Positions 1-13,110 of a DNA stretch of 64,000 nucleotides are shown here, piece by piece. The position numbers and the translations under genes were made by a program. Numbering within the stretch: the first letter of the stretch is position 1; each line of letters begins with the position of its first letter. This DNA is from Sitta carolinensis (lineage: Eukaryota; Chordata; Aves; Passeriformes; Sittidae): NCBI GenBank assembly GCA_032173965.1, contig CM063298.1:6369001-6433000 (forward strand), in the 5' to 3' direction. The notes beneath the pieces are model-generated. The model worked only from the letters and a program-made list of their open reading frames with translations, ran no database searches and was not told the origin of the DNA.

Positions 1-1447
1 TCTTCACAGAAAAAAGTTTTAATTAAGCAGGAAGGTAGATAACTGGTTTTAGTATATTGTTTGTAAATATAACTTCTCAGGAGCTGGACTGTAATGCCAC
101 TCAGGTGGGAATAGTAACAGTGCTCCTGACAGGGTTTGGAAATACAAAGCCCAATTTGTAAAAACACTGATCCCTGTCAGTATTTCACAGTTTGGCACTT
201 CTGAAAGGAAAAGACCCAGTGTTTCGTACTGGACACGCTTTATCCACCTATTTCTTGTATTTTATTAATGACGATTCACACACGGGCAGCTCTGCAATCA
301 AAACGGTTTTGCTAAGGGGACATGCTGTTAGAAACTTTGATGTCTGGACTTTAATAGCATTAAAAACCTCTAGCTTGATCCCCAGCTTATATTTAAATGG
401 AAAAACTAACTGTAACTTTGAGAGATTGTCTTTTTATAGAAAATAGCTGTGGCCTCATCTTACACCTAATTAGATATAAATATTAACTAAGAATTTTAAT
501 TCTGAATACAGCATCAGTCTTGCTTGTATCTACCACTGAATCACATCAATAGTCATGACAATTTAACGTAAAGCTGCTAGTCACCAGGGAAAGCATTGCA
601 ATTAGGAGGGATGAAATTCAAAGAGCATACTGGAAGTTTTGTTGTCTGGCATAAATTTTCTCATGTCTGAGTATTAGATTGTTTTATGGGATATGCCTAT
701 TTTTATGAATCTGTTTAATATAATGGATGGATGCTGTTATGCTGTAATGCTAAACCAATCTAGCTGCTGAGGTGGTTATGGATGGCATGATTTTCTTCCC
801 TGTTTATTTTCAATGGTGTATTTATTATTTAAGCAGTGTGTTAGTATAAAATGTTATATGACACCTTTCCAAAACAAAGCCAAATAGAGCTATTTTCCAA
901 AAGACGGCTGTGACAGATCAGATAAACTTCAGAAAGAATTAAGTGTTATGTCAGAATATTTATAGGAAGCAATCTCTTCTTCCCAGGTAATGAAAAACCA
1001 ATTGCATTGGAAACTGCCACTTTTCCCCTGGGTTCCTGCACTCCTGGGACTGAGGATATTGTCAGCAGAGCCAGCAGGAAACAGACTCAGAAATCTTTGT
1101 TTCTACAAACTTTTAGTTACACAAATCTTAATGAATCTCAGTTCAAGGTCTCTCTGGAATCTACAAGCCAATGATTTCAGCTTCAAATCTCTATATCCCC
1201 ATCAGTTTGTAACTAGAAAAAAGTTGGAGGGGAGATCCTAGAATCATGGAATGGGCTGGACTGAAAGGGACATTTATAGGTCACCTAGTCCAACTCCCTG
1301 CAGAGAGCACGGACACCCCATCCATCCTGACATCAGTTCAAGTTCAGAAAGGCTTACACTGTGCCATGTGTACAGATACCCTGACTTGGGACAATTTGGG
1401 GCTTGTTACACTTTCAGGTTAAGTGCTGAGGCTTACAGAGGGCTCAC
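1..1447 (-). other. CACNA1G intron after the IIIS5 exon (partial)
   Basis: No exon is visible. The stretch is AT-rich for its first 900 bases and holds a CR1 fragment near 1239-1335. Confidence 0.8.
1239..1335 (-). mobile_element. CR1 LINE 3' fragment
   Basis: The plus strand reads AGAATCATGGAATGGGCTGG, then ctgaaagggacatttatagg, tcacctagtccaac and tccctgcagagagcacggac. This is the reverse complement of an avian CR1 tail, so the element is on the minus strand. It is diverged and 5'-truncated. Confidence 0.6.
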
Positions 1448-1574
1448 CTGAACTCCCAAAATCCCGAAGATTATGAAAAAAGCACAGCAGATGACCACAA
1501 TGTTCCCAATGGGTTTCAAGGATGACATGAGAGTCTCCACCACCAGCTTCAATCCTTGGGCTCGACTAATGACT
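1448..1574 (-). CDS. CACNA1G: CACNA1G exon: IIIS4-S5 linker and IIIS5
   Basis: This 127-nt exon begins with A of a split arginine codon, then encodes [20 protein letters not shown] and [20 protein letters not shown], then VQ. This is the domain III S4-S5 linker and S5 helix. The acceptor is cccctacag and the donor is CAG|GTGAGC, phase 0. The next exon should begin LFKGK (domain III turret). I could not find it between 1 and 1447, so it lies beyond the left end. This is the last exon of the gene, in transcript order, in the window. Confidence 0.95.
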
Positions 1575-4500
1575 CTGTAGGGGCAAGTAATTACAAAAGC
1601 TGTTAGTCTTGATCCTGCCCAGTTTTGCCTCCTACCAAGATAGAAGATATGACGAATACAGCATTAGAAATTTTTTTAGAATGACAAGTTACTCAAAAAT
1701 CATGTTGGAAAAGTATTTATTGAAGATCGACCTGTAAAGTTATGGAGGTCTTGGAGGGAAGGGTCTTTGCCCAATACATGCAGCTTTGCATAAATAAAGA
1801 GGAGGAGGACAAAACATACAAGGAGCCAGGCCAGAAAACTCAGCTATTTTGCTTGGGCCATCCACAGACACAGACTTTCATGCCTATAGCCTGTCTAGGA
1901 CTACAAAGAGAGGGCCTCCCACTTACCCCTTCTACAGAGATTTAGGCAAGACACCTGATTTCCCTGTCTCAGTCCATGAAATGGAGCTGCCACTCTTACA
2001 CATCTGCCTGCATGCCTGTAGCAATTATAGAATCACAGAATGGTTTGGGTTAGAAGAGGCCTTTAAAGGTCATCTAATCCCACCCCCTGCAATGAGCAGG
2101 GACACCTACTAGATCAAGTTGCTCAGAGCCCCTGATATTTCCAGGGATGTGGCATCTATCACCTCTGTGGGCAATCTGTGCCAGTGTTTTCACCACTCTC
2201 ATCTTAAAAAAAAATCTGTTGTGTCCTTATAGTGCTGCTGTTTACAGAGACCTGAGCTACCCCTCAGACCACTGCAATTTCTGCTTCATACTCACTGTAC
2301 AGCCTCAGCTCTAAAACAGTGCTGTCCTCCAGATGAAACTTCTCTGGCAGGACCAGAAGCATCTAACCTAATTTCTGTAGCTCCTCTCTGTCTGGTATCA
2401 CACAGAATTTCATAACAGAAGATTAGATCATATCAGAAAGTTGAAGAATAATGTGGACTTCATGACTGAAGAAAAAAGTTAAAAGAAGTAGAAACTGTAC
2501 TATACTCTCAAGGTTAATGTTGAAAAGAAAGGATAAGTCATGTGTGATTTAGAGAAGCCATCTCACTATGCTGGGAAAGATGAACGAGATATTCAGCCTC
2601 ACCAACCTGAAGGTGGGGACCAAGAAAGGCATTTGAAGAGGTTACATGCCTCCCTCCTCTTGATGACAAGTGGAATTAAGCATTTCACTAGCTCTGTAAA
2701 TCAGTTTGTACTGATGCCATAGAAACCGCTTTCATGAGTCAGAAGCAGTTAAATGCTGTGAAAGTCAGAGGAGGGAAGTGCCTGTGTGTTTCTGGGTTCT
2801 GCTGTTGACTCCTTTGAACACTTGGCTCTCAAATGTGCCCCAAACTTCCCCACATTCTTGTTTCTGCCTGGGTCTCTCTTTTGCCGTGGGTGTCCTCTCA
2901 CCACCTCTCCCATTTCTCCCCAAGTCTGGCTCTACCACCTGAAGCACTGTTGGAGTTTTGCTGCCTAGACAGGGTCCCTCTCCCATGCATGATGCTCACA
3001 ACAGAGATTCCCATGGACACATTCACACTGATCGTGTGTGGCCTCATCTGGGACCACAGCCAACCTGCACCATCCCTCTCCTGCCCCAGGGCCTGCAAGT
3101 TGAGTGACCTCCAGTGCTCAGTGCACGGTCACCAGCTCTTACCAAAACTATTTGGTTTAAACCATATCCTGAAAAGATAAAGCTAATTTCCTTTTTTTTC
3201 TGGTTAAATATTTACTCAAAATGTCAAGGGTAACTCAACAGTTATCACTTTCAGAAAGAAACAGATGGTGGTATTTTTATCTGCTCTCTTACCAGTGAAA
3301 CACAAAGAGCAGATGCTGCTACTCCTCACACTAGGCATCTCTGCCAGGTGGGTGCTGTAGCTCCCTATTTCAGATGCCTCAGCTTTCCTGACACTCAGAT
3401 CTGGGAATTTTAGGGAAGGAGCTGGAGGGTGAGATGGCTGAAGAAGCAGAAGGCTGCACACCTGATGAGTGGTGTGGGGACTGGTCAATATGGGCTGCCA
3501 AGGCTGCCCACATGGATTAGCCCAGCCTGGAGACCTTGCTGTTGCTACCATGGGACTGAGAGCTGACCCCAGCCCAGCAAACAGGGGCTGAAGAGCAGCT
3601 CAGTGTGCCCAACTCAATGAGCTGGGTCATGCAGCCTAACAGGCCATGTCTGAGTACATGAAGTGAGCCTTGGGCTGAGGCTTAACATCTCTTCCAGCTC
3701 CTCAGATGGACTAAAGACCTCCACACCCCTCACACATTCCTGGGTGAAATGCAATACGTACCAAACTACAGGTGAGAAACTGAGGCATGGGAGGAGGGCA
3801 AGCCACATTCTCAGAGATAGGAAGGCAACTCAATTCCAATTATTTCAATGTAAATTATGTTCTTTGGTGCCTTTAGGGATCCTGACTTTAGGGATCATGG
3901 ACTTCTCTCTGCTGTCATGCAGGATGGAACAAAATCAAGTTTTCTAAACTGAAGGTCTACGATCTGAACTACTGAAGCATCCTTAAATTTTGGGGAACAA
4001 GGAAGGAATTTAGTCTCCAGAGTTTAAAGTTCAGAGTTTTCTCCAACAGTTATTAAGAAATGCTGTTCTAGAAATAATAAAGTGATTTCCCTGGGAAGTA
4101 CTATTTCATATCCAGCTGGGAGGGAAAACAGGAGGTTACTTGTCTGACTTTGCAAAGCCATGCGCATTTTGAGGAAAAAAGGGCTCAAAAACAGCAGCAT
4201 CTGTCTGCTTTGTGTTTTGATCAACCAGGGAATTCCTCAAAATAGAATGCATTACGGTAAAAGCTGCCACCAGTTTAGCTCTATGCCAGTTCTGATTTCA
4301 GTACTACAGGGAGAAAAAGACTTTGAAAAGATTTTGAAAAATAATAGTTCTTGCTAATGAAACCTTCAGACCTTGGAGCTGCCTCGGACTAAGGGCCTGA
4401 TTCGACACTGAGGCAAGTTTGTGTGAAGATTACTGGTATTCTCCTGAGAGTCTGACAGTTCTCTAAGAGGTGTCAAAAATATTCTAAGTTTTTCCAGATT

Positions 4501-7500
4501 ATAACTAGCACCTCCAATATGTCAACATATGGCATCCCCACACCTCACCATTATCGCCAAAGTCTTGCTGGTATCAGGCTTGTAAAATCTTATTAATATC
4601 TGACCCACACCCTTGCAATTTATGGCTGAAAGATGTGGCCAATTTGGAGCCCTTGCAGTTGTGTAAGAAAAGGAGACCTGATGAGGTTCCATTCAGCACA
4701 ACTCCAGTCTGCATTAGGCATATGACAAACAGGGAAATTGAAATGAGACATTCTTTCTTCTTTATTTTGGTGTGAAGAAATGTTATCACTCTAATTCCCC
4801 CTGGTTCTTCTGGTCTGAGGATTCCCAACACTGTTGAACCCCTGGTGTGAGATGCTCCAAACCCACTGCCAACCTCGTCCCAGTTGGATCCATTACCAAT
4901 ATTAAGCCTTCCTGATGAGAACTCTCAGAAGAAGTAGCAGCACTTAGATGAAGCAACAGATCAACATTAATGAAGACCCCCCTCCATAGATTAAAAGAAA
5001 ATTAGAAAAGGTGATAATATGATAGATAGAAGAGAATTATGAAATGACTATTAGACCATGATAGTATAAAAGTAATTATCTGTGTGCTTTAGAAGTCAAA
5101 GCCCAGGCTGTGTAGAGAGTAAAACAGCCCTGAAGTCCACCCACATTAAATCTGAATACATTTTCAATTTTGATTTCTCTTGTATCTTAAGCTAGAACAC
5201 TTGATCCCAATAACAGCAGGTTGAAGACATTAGGGAAGGAATGTTATTGTATAAGCAACTCCTTTACTGGCTGAAACATCAGAGGGTCATGGAAAAAATC
5301 TTTAAATGTCAATCCTCTGTGAATTTATTTTTGGAATTCTGGTCATAATGCTGGGCTTGAATCTTCATTGATTCAATTTGGAGGCTGATAATCAATCATG
5401 CAATCAAAACCCCATGACTGACATACAGGTTTTCTTAATGCCTGGGCAGAAGGTAGAAATGTATAGGGTTTTGTGTGCTGCATAAAGCAACGGAGTGGTT
5501 TTCCACAGGAGAAAATCAGAGACAGAATGAGGGAGATCTTTTGCAAGAAACCCTCTTCCAGGCCATCCAGTGGGAAAGCCAACAAAGAGATGATGAAGAT
5601 GGTCTATGCCTTTGAGCTGAGTGTGACACATACAGCTGTGGCTTGGGTTCTCACTGAGGGTGTCCTCCTGCAGTCCTGTCCTGGAGTGTCCCCAGAAAGG
5701 GAGGACAGAAAGACAGGTTTACTTCTCTGTGGTGTGAGTGGCGCATTTGCTTTGGTCTCTGCTTTACGCCTTCCTGAAGAAGAAAAAACTAGCTCAGCTT
5801 CTGCGAGACTTCACCCAGACATCGTAACTGAAGCCACAGTGTCAAAGACCTCAGGTCACCTGTCCCAGCTGTCACCCACATTGATGCAGCTACACATCCC
5901 AGGCTGTGCAGCGAGGATGTGATCCCTGAGCCATATGCCTGCAGCAAAGGCAGCATGGGCAGCTGTGGCTAGAGGCTGCTCAGGGCAGCCCAGATGTGCA
6001 GCATGGAGGCAGATGGGCTTCCACAAGCAGAGATTTATGACTTATTGAAAAGCCCCCAGTTTGATGGCTGCTTTTTAATTTCCTACAAATCTAATAATGG
6101 GAGAGCAGAACTGATTTTGAACATATTTAGGTGATGGGCTTGTTGCTGTCTTTTTTTACATTTCCTCTGGAGTAGAAAGCAGCATGTTGGTTGAAAACAT
6201 TCACTTACTCTCTTGAGAAAACAAATTAAATACCAAGAGGAATGCAATAGCAATGGAAGAGTCTAATCCCACACATGCTTCAGATGGCAGACCTTCCTTC
6301 AGCCTGCAGTTACTGAGTGGATTATTCCCCATAACTGCAGATTATTCATGCACATAGGTGATTACAAAGGAAGGCTACAGTTAAAAAAGACCAAGTCCTG
6401 ACCAGACAGCCCTACAGATCTATAAAGAAGAATACAGGATTTTGACCAGGTCAGACAGGTGACTCCAGCAGAGATCAACACAACACAAATGTCTCTGTTT
6501 AAATCTGATTTAACCATGGAACATCAAAAGAGAAACTTGCATTCCACAGCTCAGAGAAGAGAAATCATTCCTTCTTTTACCCTGAGCCATCTAGACTATT
6601 TTATATGTTTCTTAACACAGGTCAAAAATCAGCAGAAAAAGAGGAGCAGAAAAAATCTACCAAAACAGCAACTGGGTAGAAACTACCCCAGAAACTGCAG
6701 CTGACATGAGATACCCAGAGACACACAAAGAGAGAAGAGCCTGAATTGGAGTCACATAGGAATACAGTCTACTCACATGGTGAGGGAGCTGAACTACGCC
6801 AATGGTGCCAGCTGTCCAGATAAAGATGATTAAAAGCAGCTCATATCCTAAAACTCACCAGGTACAACACACATACACAGACCAATTGAACAGAATGTCC
6901 TTTATAGCTGTTGAGAATATATGAAAGATATGTATAGGCATGGCCATTGTTATTTAGACTTACTCACACAAGGATAGTAAAACAACATCTATCAGAAGCA
7001 AGGTCCTATTTTTCTGTTCTGAAAGAGAAAAATCCTGACTCAAAGTGAACCTTTTTATAGAGGAAGCAGCAGTAAGATATGACAGGCACACAAAGATACT
7101 TTGAGCAGGAAGGTTTATTAGCTGCTGCATAACAAGAGCAGCAACAATGGTATTAAAGAGGAACTGCATTTAGCATGAAGAGAAACCTTCATGCCTTGGG
7201 GTACAGGTCACAAACAGATGCCTGTTTAGAAGAGGTTGGTGCTTGGGCAGGTTCTTATCGGAGTGGAGCCTGTCCCTGGGGCATGGGATACTGCCGGCTG
7301 ACAGAGTTGGGGGGCCAAGTTAGTAGAACAATTGTTTTCATCTTGTCTGGGTCTCAGAGTAATTGTCTAAAATTAATGGGGAGCTGGGGAAAAAAGCTGC
7401 TTTGCATTCTATGTTAAGCAACAGTTGAGCCTCTGCTTCCTTAAAAATGATCTACCACCTGCTACTAATTTCCTTCTTTCCTATGAAAGCCATTGACTGC

Positions 7501-7822
7501 CCGAAGGAAAGGGGAGAAGGAGCTGTTAAGCTGCACTTTACACAGAGCAAATGAGAACACAAAATAGCAGGGGATGTGTGTTTTAATGAGCAAAAGAGGC
7601 ATTGACCAGTTTCCTATTGCACTTGGGTTGATCCTAAAACACAGCTCTCTAAGTTCAGCAGGACCTGCGGATTGTCATTGTCTGTGGAGCTGCAGGAGGC
7701 TGCGATGACAGTGACAGATGCTGAACGCTCGTCTCATTTGCCCCTTCCCTTGCATGAATGCTCAGCCCTACCTTTGGCGCATATATCCTACATCCCTTAG
7801 ATCTTCCCCTGCCTCTACTTAC
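1575..7822 (-). other. CACNA1G intron (6.2 kb) between IIIS4 and IIIS5 exons
   Basis: The flanking exons join in phase (AG|A, arginine), so no constitutive exon is missing. It holds a CR1 fragment at 2027-2220 and otherwise unremarkable sequence. The longest open frame on either strand (149 codons, near 5473-5922) has no recognisable domain and no splice context. Confidence 0.85.
2027..2220 (-). mobile_element. CR1 LINE 3' fragment
   Basis: The plus strand begins atagaatcacagaatggttt and continues through ccaccccctgcaatgagcag, tttccagggatgtggcatct and gggcaatctgtgccagtgtt, all recognisable CR1 tail blocks. The element is on the minus strand and truncated. Confidence 0.75.
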
Positions 7823-8007
7823 CTTAAGGGCCGCAGCGTCCTCAGCAGCCTCAGAACCCGCAGCATCCCCAGGATTTTTGTGCCACTGTCTGACACCATT
7901 GAGACCAGGATGTCGATGACGGAGATGAGCACCAGCACTCCATCTAGCACATTCCAGCTGCTCTTCAAGTAGGCTTTCTCCCCAAAACACAAGCCTAGTG
8001 CCACCAC
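7823..8007 (-). CDS. CACNA1G: CACNA1G exon: IIIS3 and IIIS4 voltage sensor
   Basis: This 185-nt exon encodes [40 protein letters not shown] (IIIS3), and [20 protein letters not shown], the IIIS4 sensor with arginines every third residue. The acceptor is tctgggcag and the donor is TTAAG|GTAAGT. The trailing AG is completed by A of the next exon to give arginine. Confidence 0.95.
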
Positions 8008-8897
8008 CTGCCCAGAGACCAAGTTGCAACAAATTATGAGTAGCATCCAACAAGTTTGTTGCAGTTAGCAACCCGCTGAGAACATGTTATTTACAGATAC
8101 CAGTTTGTGAGTCTATTTGTTTCCCAGTACAGAAGCCCAATTAATTAATTAATTAGACAAACCAGCTAAGTGTTCTACTGCAAAAATTATGAAAATACCG
8201 CTGCACAAACATCCCAGGTTGTCCCTTACAGCTCACATACTTTCAATGCAGATAAACCTACCTGCACAAAACTGTTCCTAACATTTTTAGCTCTGGCACA
8301 AAAGAAAAAATTCGATCATATTTTATTCCTATAGAATACAGGAAAGAAGGTTCAGAGTGACTGACCCAAGCAATCATGTACAAGCTTTGCAAATAAAGAA
8401 ACTAGAAAAACTTTCACAAGAAAGAGCAATTGTTCAGTGAGGTGATTATGAATTACACAAGAGAGATTCACAGCCATGAGTTTCTGAGCCTCCTGCCTCA
8501 AAGCCAACAAAATGTTTCAACGTTCTTAAGTCTCTCCTTCCTCAGGAAAGCACACAGCATCTTAGGTTGTTGAGAACAACTGGCTGTTGAAGACAATGGG
8601 ACTTACATGCCTGGTTGAAGTTAAGCATGTGCTCAAGAGCTTTGCTGAATAGGGCAGGATTGCTGAATTCAAGGATCCCATTGCTCCTATAATGGTGTAA
8701 ATCAAGAGCAACTTCAGTGAAATTGTTCTCATGTAAAGAGTGCTCGGAATAAGGCATGTGGTGGGCACCTTAGTATGATTCAGAAAAAGAAAATATACAC
8801 CTCACTCACAGCTGGTAGACCTAAGGGTTTTGTGAGCCCACCATAATAAAAAATAATTAATATAATACAGGCACATTTATCCTCCACGTGCATTTAC
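8008..8897 (-). other. CACNA1G intron (0.9 kb)
   Basis: This lies between the IIIS2 and IIIS3-S4 exons. It holds a short (TTAA)-type run near 8140-8155 and nothing else I recognise. Confidence 0.85.
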
Positions 8898-8966
8898 CTT
8901 AACTGTCATCTCAGTCAGGAAAATGACTGTAAAGATGTAGTTGGAGAGTGTAAGGAAAATCCGCTC
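8898..8966 (-). CDS. CACNA1G: CACNA1G exon: IIIS2
   Basis: This 69-nt, phase-0 exon encodes ERIFLTLSNYIFTVIFLTEM, then TVK, the second helix of domain III, including the acidic residue of the charge-transfer centre (the E of TEM). The acceptor is tttcgtag and the donor is AAG|GTAAAT. Compared with the mammalian form I recall (FTAVFLAEM), the differences are conservative. Confidence 0.94.
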
Positions 8967-9223
8967 CTACGAAAAAGAAAATGAGAGACAATATTTTATA
9001 GCCTGCTCTCTGCAGCTGTCCATTCCCCCGTGCATATTTGGGTGGTTGAAAACTGTTCTCCTGATTCTGTGTTGAAACAAGCCTTGGACTGTTTGCTCGC
9101 AAAGAGGAAAAAAATCTAAATATTTAGACAATAACACTGTGTGACAACAACACTGTGTGGTTCAGCCCTGCCAGTACCCAGCTCTGTGTCAGCACCATGG
9201 ACAGGGACAACAACTAGCACCTG

Positions 9224-9242
9224 CCCCCCCCCCCCCCCCCCC
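9224..9242. repeat. 19-nt C homopolymer
   Basis: Nineteen consecutive C on the plus strand (G on the transcript strand), within an intron. Confidence 0.95.
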
Positions 9243-11229
9243 GCCTTCAAATCCTCCCTAATTTTCCCCAGTAACCCTCCCACACATAGTGGAAACGGAG
9301 ATGTGTCCTCCTTGAAACATGCTTGACAAATCCCTACCTGCCTCTCACCTGCAGACATCACTGCACTGTGTAAATATCACTGAACTCCCAATTCTCCTAG
9401 AAATTAAGTCAATATCAGTGACAAGAGCTGTGAGGAAGCAGGATCCTGAAGTGCAGCTGGCATGAGTTGTCACAGCTCCAGCAAAGCCAGCAAATCTCTG
9501 GGTCTTTATGCCAGCTGAGACCTGTCCCCCAAAGGTTGATTCTGTTGCCCAAAGCCACGGGCTAGACCTGGAGTGAAGCCCAAGAGCCTCATCTCCCAGT
9601 CCCCTGCACTATCCACTAGACTGTGCCCTCCTCAGTACCACCACTCAGCAAGAGCAGCTAGTGATTACAGATGAGTCCATGGATTGGTTCCCTATCTATA
9701 GCTAGCAGAAACCTTTCTTTTTAATGATGATTATTAAATAAATTACACTTTTCCCTAATCGCTAGACAGCTTCTGATTGCCTGCACTGAGAAAAGGAAAG
9801 CAGAAGGCAGAGGCTGGAGGAACGACGGTGTGTGAGCAAGTAAATATGAACACATGCAATTGGCCGCAGTCCTGCTTTTAACAATTTTGGATTTATTTCT
9901 GCCTCTCCCTACAGAGCAGTCCCATAAGAGATGCAGATCTCTTACTCAAAATGAGATGCAATTTAAACAAGACAAAACACCTTGGCAACTCTCTCACTTG
10001 CCAGATCATGATTTACTGGAAGTGACTAGGAACCACAAAGTACCTTGTTTTCATACATGGTCCATAATTAATTAGGTTCTAGACCTGTACTGTGATTGCA
10101 TGAGCTGGGATACGAAAAATCTCCATTGTTAGCTGACTGCCACACAAAAGGCTGCTGTAGGGGACAGGCACTGGGGAGGAGGGAGAGGATAGGGACCTAC
10201 TTGTGCAGCTGGAGATAAAACAGCGATAGCATAGAGTTGAGACTGAGGATATTGCATTCCTGCCTGGCAAGCATGTGGCTGTTTTGAAGGATAATCTCCC
10301 TGGTCCATGTCATGCACTCTGCAGTAGGGAGTACATGCTGGCTCACAACAGCAGCCCCTGTTCTGATAAGCTAGCTGAAACTGGGACGCAGAGAGAGAAC
10401 TCACTTGAAGTAGTTAGAAAATTCACAGCTTGGGGAAACAAAGAACAATCATTTTAAATCAACCTAAACTAACTCAGTTTCCAGATGAGAACTCCATCTG
10501 CACAGGGAGGGCCCATGCACTCCTCCTGGATCCCCTGCCCCACTGCTCAGCATTCCCTTTCTCCTTTGCAGCTCCCAGGCCATGGTTCAGCTCCCTTATT
10601 ATAATCTAATGGTGATGAACCTCACACCAGTCCCTGTCTCCTTTCCTCTTAGCAGTCTCCCAACACCAGGGAACGCCACGCTTCTCCTCTCCTACATGAA
10701 ATACTGGGTTTCTGTGCTACATCTCTTCGCTGTGGACTCCTCCAAGTCACCCCATTTCCCTTCTCTTTGTACCTGCAGCTCCTTTCAGAGCCAGTCTTGG
10801 GAGTGGTAACTCTCAGAGGACATAGCAAAGAGCTCAAAAGAATCATTTAGGATTTTAAGGGAGATTCTTAGGGTGTCCCATTTGGGGATAAGTAGGTTGA
10901 TCTCCTCCTGCTACATCAGCTGTCAGGGAGCCCTACTCTCTTCTTGCAGCTGCGAATTCGTGCATGACTGCATGTGAACCTAAAAAAAAATGGATTTAGG
11001 GAAAGGACTGCTGGGCAAACTGTCACAGTAAGAAGGACTATTAGGGAATGCTTAAGATAGGCAGAGATCAGCCTAGACTCCAGTTTTAAGGTCTTACATT
11101 GAAAATCCACAAAAATGAACAGCCTGACACGCCTACATAAACAAAACAGGATTCTATATGATTGTGATATGAGCAGTCTTGGGTGATAAATCAGCAAGAG
11201 TCCAGCACATCTCAGCCCCAATCTCTGCT

Positions 11230-11248
11230 AAAAAAAAAAAAAAAAAAA
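11230..11248. repeat. 19-nt A homopolymer
   Basis: Nineteen consecutive A on the plus strand, intronic. There is no clear retroposon body beside it. Confidence 0.95.
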
Positions 11249-11841
11249 GCTAAAATAAAAGAGCAATAGGATGATTCTGCCCCTGTGATTGCTGGATGCT
11301 GGTGCTGTGAGGATCTAGTTTTAGGAAACCTGATATAGCATATTAGAACAAAGAGGTTCCAAGAACTGGCATTGCAGTGCCTGCATCAATTCTGTTTTTC
11401 TGGTGTCACAAAAAAGCTGATACACAAAGGGGAGAGACGAGTATAGAAATGAACAATTTCCCCCATTCCATTTGCACCACACATACGTGCCTGTGGGAAC
11501 AGATGGAAGAAGTGAACGTTGTGTTGAGAGAGGAAAAGTATTTGAAGGTTTCTCAGGGAAGGAAACTGGGACAGATGTCATGCTATGTCATGTGTTAAAA
11601 CCTTGATCATGCTTCCAAAAATGAGATACTGGATATATTGCAGACCATGATCTGTGCTCTTATGCTTTGAATGCAGACTGGGTAGGGGCCAGGAGTGTTG
11701 CTGCACCTAATTCAAGGGATACTCAGGGGGTGTAAGCACCTTCCCATTTTAAAAAGAGAAAGAAAACAAGACCCACAGCAGTGGGGTCCAAGCCACAGGT
11801 GTTTGCTTCACTAGGAGCACAGGAAAACCTCAGAAACTCAC

Positions 11842-11965
11842 TGCGCTGTGAGGCTCAATTTTGGGTCGTTCCATGGCAATGGTAATGCAGTTCAGGAAAA
11901 TGATCACCAAGACAACGTGATCAAACATCTTGTGAGTGATGATCTTATTGCACATCAGACGGAAT
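11842..11965 (-). CDS. CACNA1G: CACNA1G exon: IIIS1
   Basis: This 124-nt exon starts with A of a split codon, then encodes [20 protein letters not shown] and [20 protein letters not shown], followed by A: the first transmembrane helix of domain III and the following loop. The acceptor is cttgacag and the donor is GCA|GTGAGT, phase 0. The incoming phase (two bases expected) does not match the one base left by the preceding exon, which is the basis of the frameshift finding. Confidence 0.93.
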
Positions 11966-13110
11966 CTGTCAAGAGAGGAAAAAAAGAATAGACATAGACT
12001 AGCTATTAATGCTCAACTGGCTGGGGAGACACACAGCAGCTCAATGCATAACAGGGGAACTGAGCACTCTGCTTGCAAAGCAGATTGAGCTCCAATCTCC
12101 CAATCCCCTCCCTGGCAGAGCCACACACTGAAGGCAGATTGGGTTATGAACAGAAAAGGATCTGAGCTACAGAATTGAGCCACAAATTTCAAGGCCTGGG
12201 AATGTTCATAGGGGACTTTGGTCACTTGGAACAGGACAGCTGCTTCCATGACTCAGACACACAGCCAGGTTTGGATCTGCCCCCCCCCACTTGGTTCTTG
12301 GTGCTCAGGTTTAGCGTAAATAAAGGAAGAAATACTCCCAGGGAGCCCATAAGGATAGAGCACTCACGGAACAAAGGGACAGAAGCTATTTATCGTGACA
12401 GATGGCTGTACACTGACCCAGGATTTATAATACCGTATTACATTTCCCAAAGTCTGTTTCTGAAAATCTCTCTAATCTTTGTATGAATGAACCTGAACGC
12501 TGTCCAGGGCCCTCAGCTCCAGCATAGGAAACCCTTGGGTATGTGGGTGTGTGTCTGGAGGAATACATCAAATAGCACAGAGCTCAGCTGGCTCCACATG
12601 GCCAGGCTTTGGGAAGGGCAGAGCTGGGGGGACTTCAAGCAAGGAGTGGGTGTTCCCTGAGAGAAAGGGAAGGGGGAGGACAGAGGAGTTCAGTCAAGAG
12701 GCAGGCTGAGGAGGTCAGGGAGTCCTTTGCTGTTCTGTGTGTGGTGGGGCAAATTCAGATTTTTCTGCTTGATGCTGCACCTCTCCCCCTTGCTTCAAGC
12801 TCATCTCAGTCCACAAAGTGAAAAACTTGCAGAGCACTGGCATCACTGCCAAAGGAAATGATGAACCTGATGAAACTGCAGCCATGCCCTGGACTATGGG
12901 TCTTGACTGGACATTCCTGTGCTCTCTGCAGCCAGCAACTGTTTGCTATTCAACCCTGATGTCATGTGGGGCAGAGGAAGGGCTGGGAGTTTTGTGGACT
13001 GACATACAGAGACCCATCTGGGACAAGAGGCAGATGAGCAATTGTAATGATGGCATGCATTGCTACCATCCATCCTACCACACCACCACTGCCCAAGTGC
13101 CCTGCCTTAC
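11966..13110 (-). other. CACNA1G intron (1.1 kb) downstream of the frameshifted exon
   Basis: The intron has normal GT-AG ends but joins a one-base remainder to an exon that needs two. I found no small exon inside it that would supply the missing phase. Confidence 0.8.

Larger units (their letters stand above)
8967..11841 (-). other. CACNA1G intron (2.9 kb)
   Basis: This lies between the IIIS1 and IIIS2 exons. It holds a 19-C homopolymer (9224-9242) and a 19-A homopolymer (11230-11248). I see no gene. Confidence 0.85.

Noticed and set aside
11230..11248. Poly-A run as the tail of a processed pseudogene
   Set aside because: No coding-like sequence or target-site duplication was seen next to it.
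11955..11980. An alternative acceptor that would repair the frameshift
   Set aside because: The only AG at the right place is gacag|ATT. A start at ACAG would need an AG that is not there (the bases before it are TG).
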